This document shows positions 39,702 through 41,607 of a stretch of DNA of 41,607 nucleotides, piece by piece. The translations under genes were made by a program, and so were the position numbers. The stretch comes from Propionibacteriaceae bacterium UBA6238 (GTDB taxonomy: Bacteria > Actinomycetota > Actinomycetes > Propionibacteriales > Propionibacteriaceae). The DNA lies in NCBI GenBank assembly GCA_002441465.1, contig DJWE01000101.1, positions 22,713 through 64,319 on the forward strand. The letters are read 5' to 3'. Below the pieces are notes generated by a model. That model searched no databases and was not told the origin of the DNA. It saw only the letters and a program-made list of their open reading frames with translations. How positions within the stretch are numbered: the first letter of the stretch is position 1; every line of letters starts with the position of its first letter.

Positions 39702-41441
39702 ATGAATCCCACCGACGGCACCCCCCAGGGTGCTACGGACGACCAGTCCGCGAACGAGCCGACCCAGGTACTGCCCACTTCCGGCCAGCCCGAGCCGACG
39801 CGGGTACTGCCCACTTCCGGCCAGCCCGAGCCGACGCAGCAGTTCCCCGCGTCCGCGTGGGCCCGTCCGGCCGCGAGCAACCCGGCCGCGAGCAACCCGG
39901 CCGCGAGCAACCCGGCCGCGAGCAACCCGGCCGCGAGCGCGGCCGGCATCGGCAGCGCGGCGCAGGGAGCGCCGTACCCCCTGGGCGCCCAGGGCGCACA
40001 GCCGTACGGCTACGGCCAGCCGACGCAGGGCGGCGCTACCCCGCAGTCGCCGTACAACCCCTACGGCACCAATCCGCAGGCCTACGGCTCCTACGGGCAG
40101 CAGCAGTTCGGCCAGCAGGCGTACGGCCAGTCCCAGGGTCAGCAGGCGTACGGCCAGTCCCAGGGCCAGCAGGCGTACGGCCAGCCCCAGGGCCAGCAGC
40201 AGTACGGCCAGCAGGCGTATGGCCAGCCCTACCCGCAGCAGGGATACCAGCCCGGCTACGGCCAGCAGTCCTACCCGCAACACCCGGGGTATTACCCGCC
40301 GAACCAGTACTACTACCAGCCGCCGGCGCCCCAAACCTCGACGAGGAAGCGCTGGCCGCTGGCTCTGGTCGCGATGCTGGTCGCCCTCGTCCTGGGTGGC
40401 AGCGGCTTCCTGTGGGTCGCCAACCAGGTCGGCGGTGCCACGTCCAGCCCGACGATCACCACCCAGCCCGACACCGGGCAGGGCAGTCAGGTCGAGCCGC
40501 AGCAAGACCAGAACCAGCAGGGTGGCGGGACGACGACGAGCAACGGCGTGACCGCAGCTCAGTCGGCGGGGGTCGTCTTGATCGAGGCGCAGACCACCTC
40601 TGGCCTGGCGGCCGGCACCGGCATGATCCTCAGTGCCGATGGCAAGGTCCTGACCAACTACCACGTGGTGGCCGGGTCGGAGAAGCTGGCGGTCACCGTG
40701 GCCGACACCGGTGACACCTACTCCGCGACCGTGGTCGGCTTCGACCAGACCAAGGACGTGGCCCTGCTCCAACTGAAGGACGCCAGCGGCCTGACCACCG
40801 TGACCACCGACACCTCCGTCCCCGCCGAAGGGACGGCCGTCGCGGCGGTCGGCAACGCCGAGGGCGGGGGTGAACTCGTCCGGGCCAGCGGTACCGTGAC
40901 CGGCACTGACCAGAGCCTGACCGTCTCCTCCGATTCGCCGTGGGGCAGCACCGAAGACCTCTCCGGCCTGATCGAGACCAGCGCTCGCGCCGTCCCCGGC
41001 GATTCGGGTGGTCCGATGTACGACGCGCAGAACGAGGTTGTCGGGATGACCACGGCGGGCTCCACGCGTGAGCACACCAGCTACGCCGTCCCGATCGCCA
41101 CCGCGCTCGCGGTCGTCCAGCAGGTCGAGACCGGGCAGGACGCGGGCACCGTCCGCGTCGGACCGGCCGGCTATCTCGGGATCAAGGTCGCCGACAGCGG
41201 GCAGTCCGGTACCGGCAAGACCATCACCGGTGTTGTCTCGGGCAGCCCTGCAGCCAAGGCGGGCGTGGTGGCCGGCAGCCGGCTCACCCAGGTCGGTGAC
41301 ACCACGATCAAAGCCAGCACCAACCTGGCCACCGTGATCCGCGCTCTTGAGCCCGGCCAGCAGGTGAGCATCGAGTGGATCGCCCCTAACGGCACCCGTC
41401 ACACGGCCACTGTCACCCTCGGCAGCAGCCCGGTGAACTGA
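39702..41441 (+). CDS. HtrA/PepD-type membrane serine protease with PDZ and repetitive N-terminal tail
   Basis: 579 residues. Residues 1-220 are a cytoplasmic low-complexity tail with repeats (PTQVLPTSGQPE twice, PAASN, QQAYGQ). A TM helix follows at about 223-245 (LALVAMLVALVLGGSGFLWVA). The trypsin domain has His (NYHVV), Asp (KDVALLQL) and Ser (PGDSGGPM), and a PDZ domain closes the protein (YLGIKVADSG, AAKAGVVAGSRLTQVGD). ATG 39702 with AGGAG upstream. An envelope quality-control or signalling protease. Confidence 0.93.
   Translation: MNPTDGTPQGATDDQSANEPTQVLPTSGQPEPTRVLPTSGQPEPTQQFPASAWARPAASNPAASNPAASNPAASNPAASAAGIGSAAQGAPYPLGAQGAQPYGYGQPTQGGATPQSPYNPYGTNPQAYGSYGQQQFGQQAYGQSQGQQAYGQSQGQQAYGQPQGQQQYGQQAYGQPYPQQGYQPGYGQQSYPQHPGYYPPNQYYYQPPAPQTSTRKRWPLALVAMLVALVLGGSGFLWVANQVGGATSSPTITTQPDTGQGSQVEPQQDQNQQGGGTTTSNGVTAAQSAGVVLIEAQTTSGLAAGTGMILSADGKVLTNYHVVAGSEKLAVTVADTGDTYSATVVGFDQTKDVALLQLKDASGLTTVTTDTSVPAEGTAVAAVGNAEGGGELVRASGTVTGTDQSLTVSSDSPWGSTEDLSGLIETSARAVPGDSGGPMYDAQNEVVGMTTAGSTREHTSYAVPIATALAVVQQVETGQDAGTVRVGPAGYLGIKVADSGQSGTGKTITGVVSGSPAAKAGVVAGSRLTQVGDTTIKASTNLATVIRALEPGQQVSIEWIAPNGTRHTATVTLGSSPVN
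39756..39840 (+). repeat. 36-bp tandem repeat in protease tail
   Basis: Two near-identical 36-bp units (39756-39791, 39792-39827) and part of a third, encoding EPT(Q/R)VLPTSGQP twice. Confidence 0.85.
39867..39941 (+). repeat. 15-bp tandem repeat in protease tail
   Basis: Four perfect copies of CCGGCCGCGAGCAAC and a diverged fifth, encoding PAASN repeats. Copy number probably varies by slippage; length changes in multiples of 15 keep the frame. Confidence 0.9.
40116..40226 (+). repeat. 27-bp tandem repeat in protease tail
   Basis: Three 27-bp units (40116-40142, 40143-40169, 40170-40196) followed by shorter partial units, encoding QAYGQ(S/P)QGQ repeats. Confidence 0.85.
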
Positions 41442-41506
41442 CGCCGACCTGGCCGCCAACCCCGAGCCTGGGCCATCGGGTTCGCCACTCAACCGGCCCA
41501 GCCGTC

Positions 41507-41542
41507 AATGCCCCGCACCCGTCCTCGCTGGTGCGGGGCATT
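41507..41542 (+). terminator. Terminator of the HtrA-like protease gene
   Basis: AATGCCCCGCACC (41507-41519) and GGTGCGGGGCATT (41530-41542) form a perfect 13-bp stem with a 10-nt loop, 66 bp after the protease stop. No gene is seen in the last 65 bp of the window. Confidence 0.8.
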
Positions 41543-41607
41543 GCTCCGCCCGGTGAGGGCTGCGCGGCCGGCCTGCGCAGCATCGTCTGTTCCTCCCCGT
41601 TCGTTCC

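Noticed and set aside
39867..39941. CRISPR-like regular repeats
   Set aside because: Contiguous 15-bp coding repeats with no spacers inside a protease gene; no cas genes.

Overview
The window is high-G+C actinobacterial chromosome. A WhiB4-type regulator, a bifunctional penicillin-binding protein with PASTA, a Ssd-headed Tad pilus operon with DUF4244-type pilin, many GTG starts and GTGA/ATGA gene overlaps all point to Actinomycetota. The gene order whiB4/ponA2/metallophosphoesterase, DUF4177-ridA-nth-tlpA-nudix, holin-like, ssd-tadABC-flp-tadEG and DEAD-box helicase follows the Mycobacterium Rv3649-Rv3683 neighbourhood, but the details suggest a non-mycobacterial order; Propionibacteriales is a guess.

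Layout. 1-3.2 kb: arsenic locus with a permease (cut by the window edge), ArsR, ArsC, an ArsR-ArsC fusion and a second ArsC carrying an extra N-terminal domain. 3.2-10.75 kb: TetR with a divergent metallo-beta-lactamase gene, histidine phosphatase, enolase, a small NTF2-like protein, a LysR remnant, an ATP-grasp enzyme and a DUF4143 ATPase preceded by three direct repeats spaced exactly 23 bp apart.

10.97-19.55 kb: an 8.6-kb genomic island integrated into the 3' end of tRNA-Pro(CGG). It has a 26-bp perfect att duplication at its ends, a tyrosine integrase with clustered arm-type sites, and defence-like cargo. The cargo is a tightly coupled sce7726 - sce7725 - RES-domain operon, a NYN-domain protein, a HigBA toxin-antitoxin pair with a clear operator, a zinc-ribbon protein and a DUF3592-like membrane protein. 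The three-gene sce7726/sce7725/RES operon is the best candidate for an undescribed (probably anti-phage) system.

19.6-41.6 kb: mostly core genome. Metallophosphoesterase and PonA2-like PBP lie divergent to WhiB4. Then come RidA, endonuclease III, a TlpA-like lipoprotein, a CoA-diphosphatase-type Nudix enzyme and a GH13 glucosidase. The Ssd/Tad pilus operon follows, then a MrfA-type helicase, an RHH/SRPBCC/GNAT operon, a SAM methyltransferase and an HtrA-like protease with a long repetitive Q/G/Y/P-rich cytoplasmic tail.

A 60-68 bp palindromic element occurs twice (about 1.36 kb and 26.1 kb) with a conserved loop and a compensated inner stem. It is not explained by any gene. In its first copy it encodes the end of ArsC and appears to supply the -35 box of the arsR promoter.
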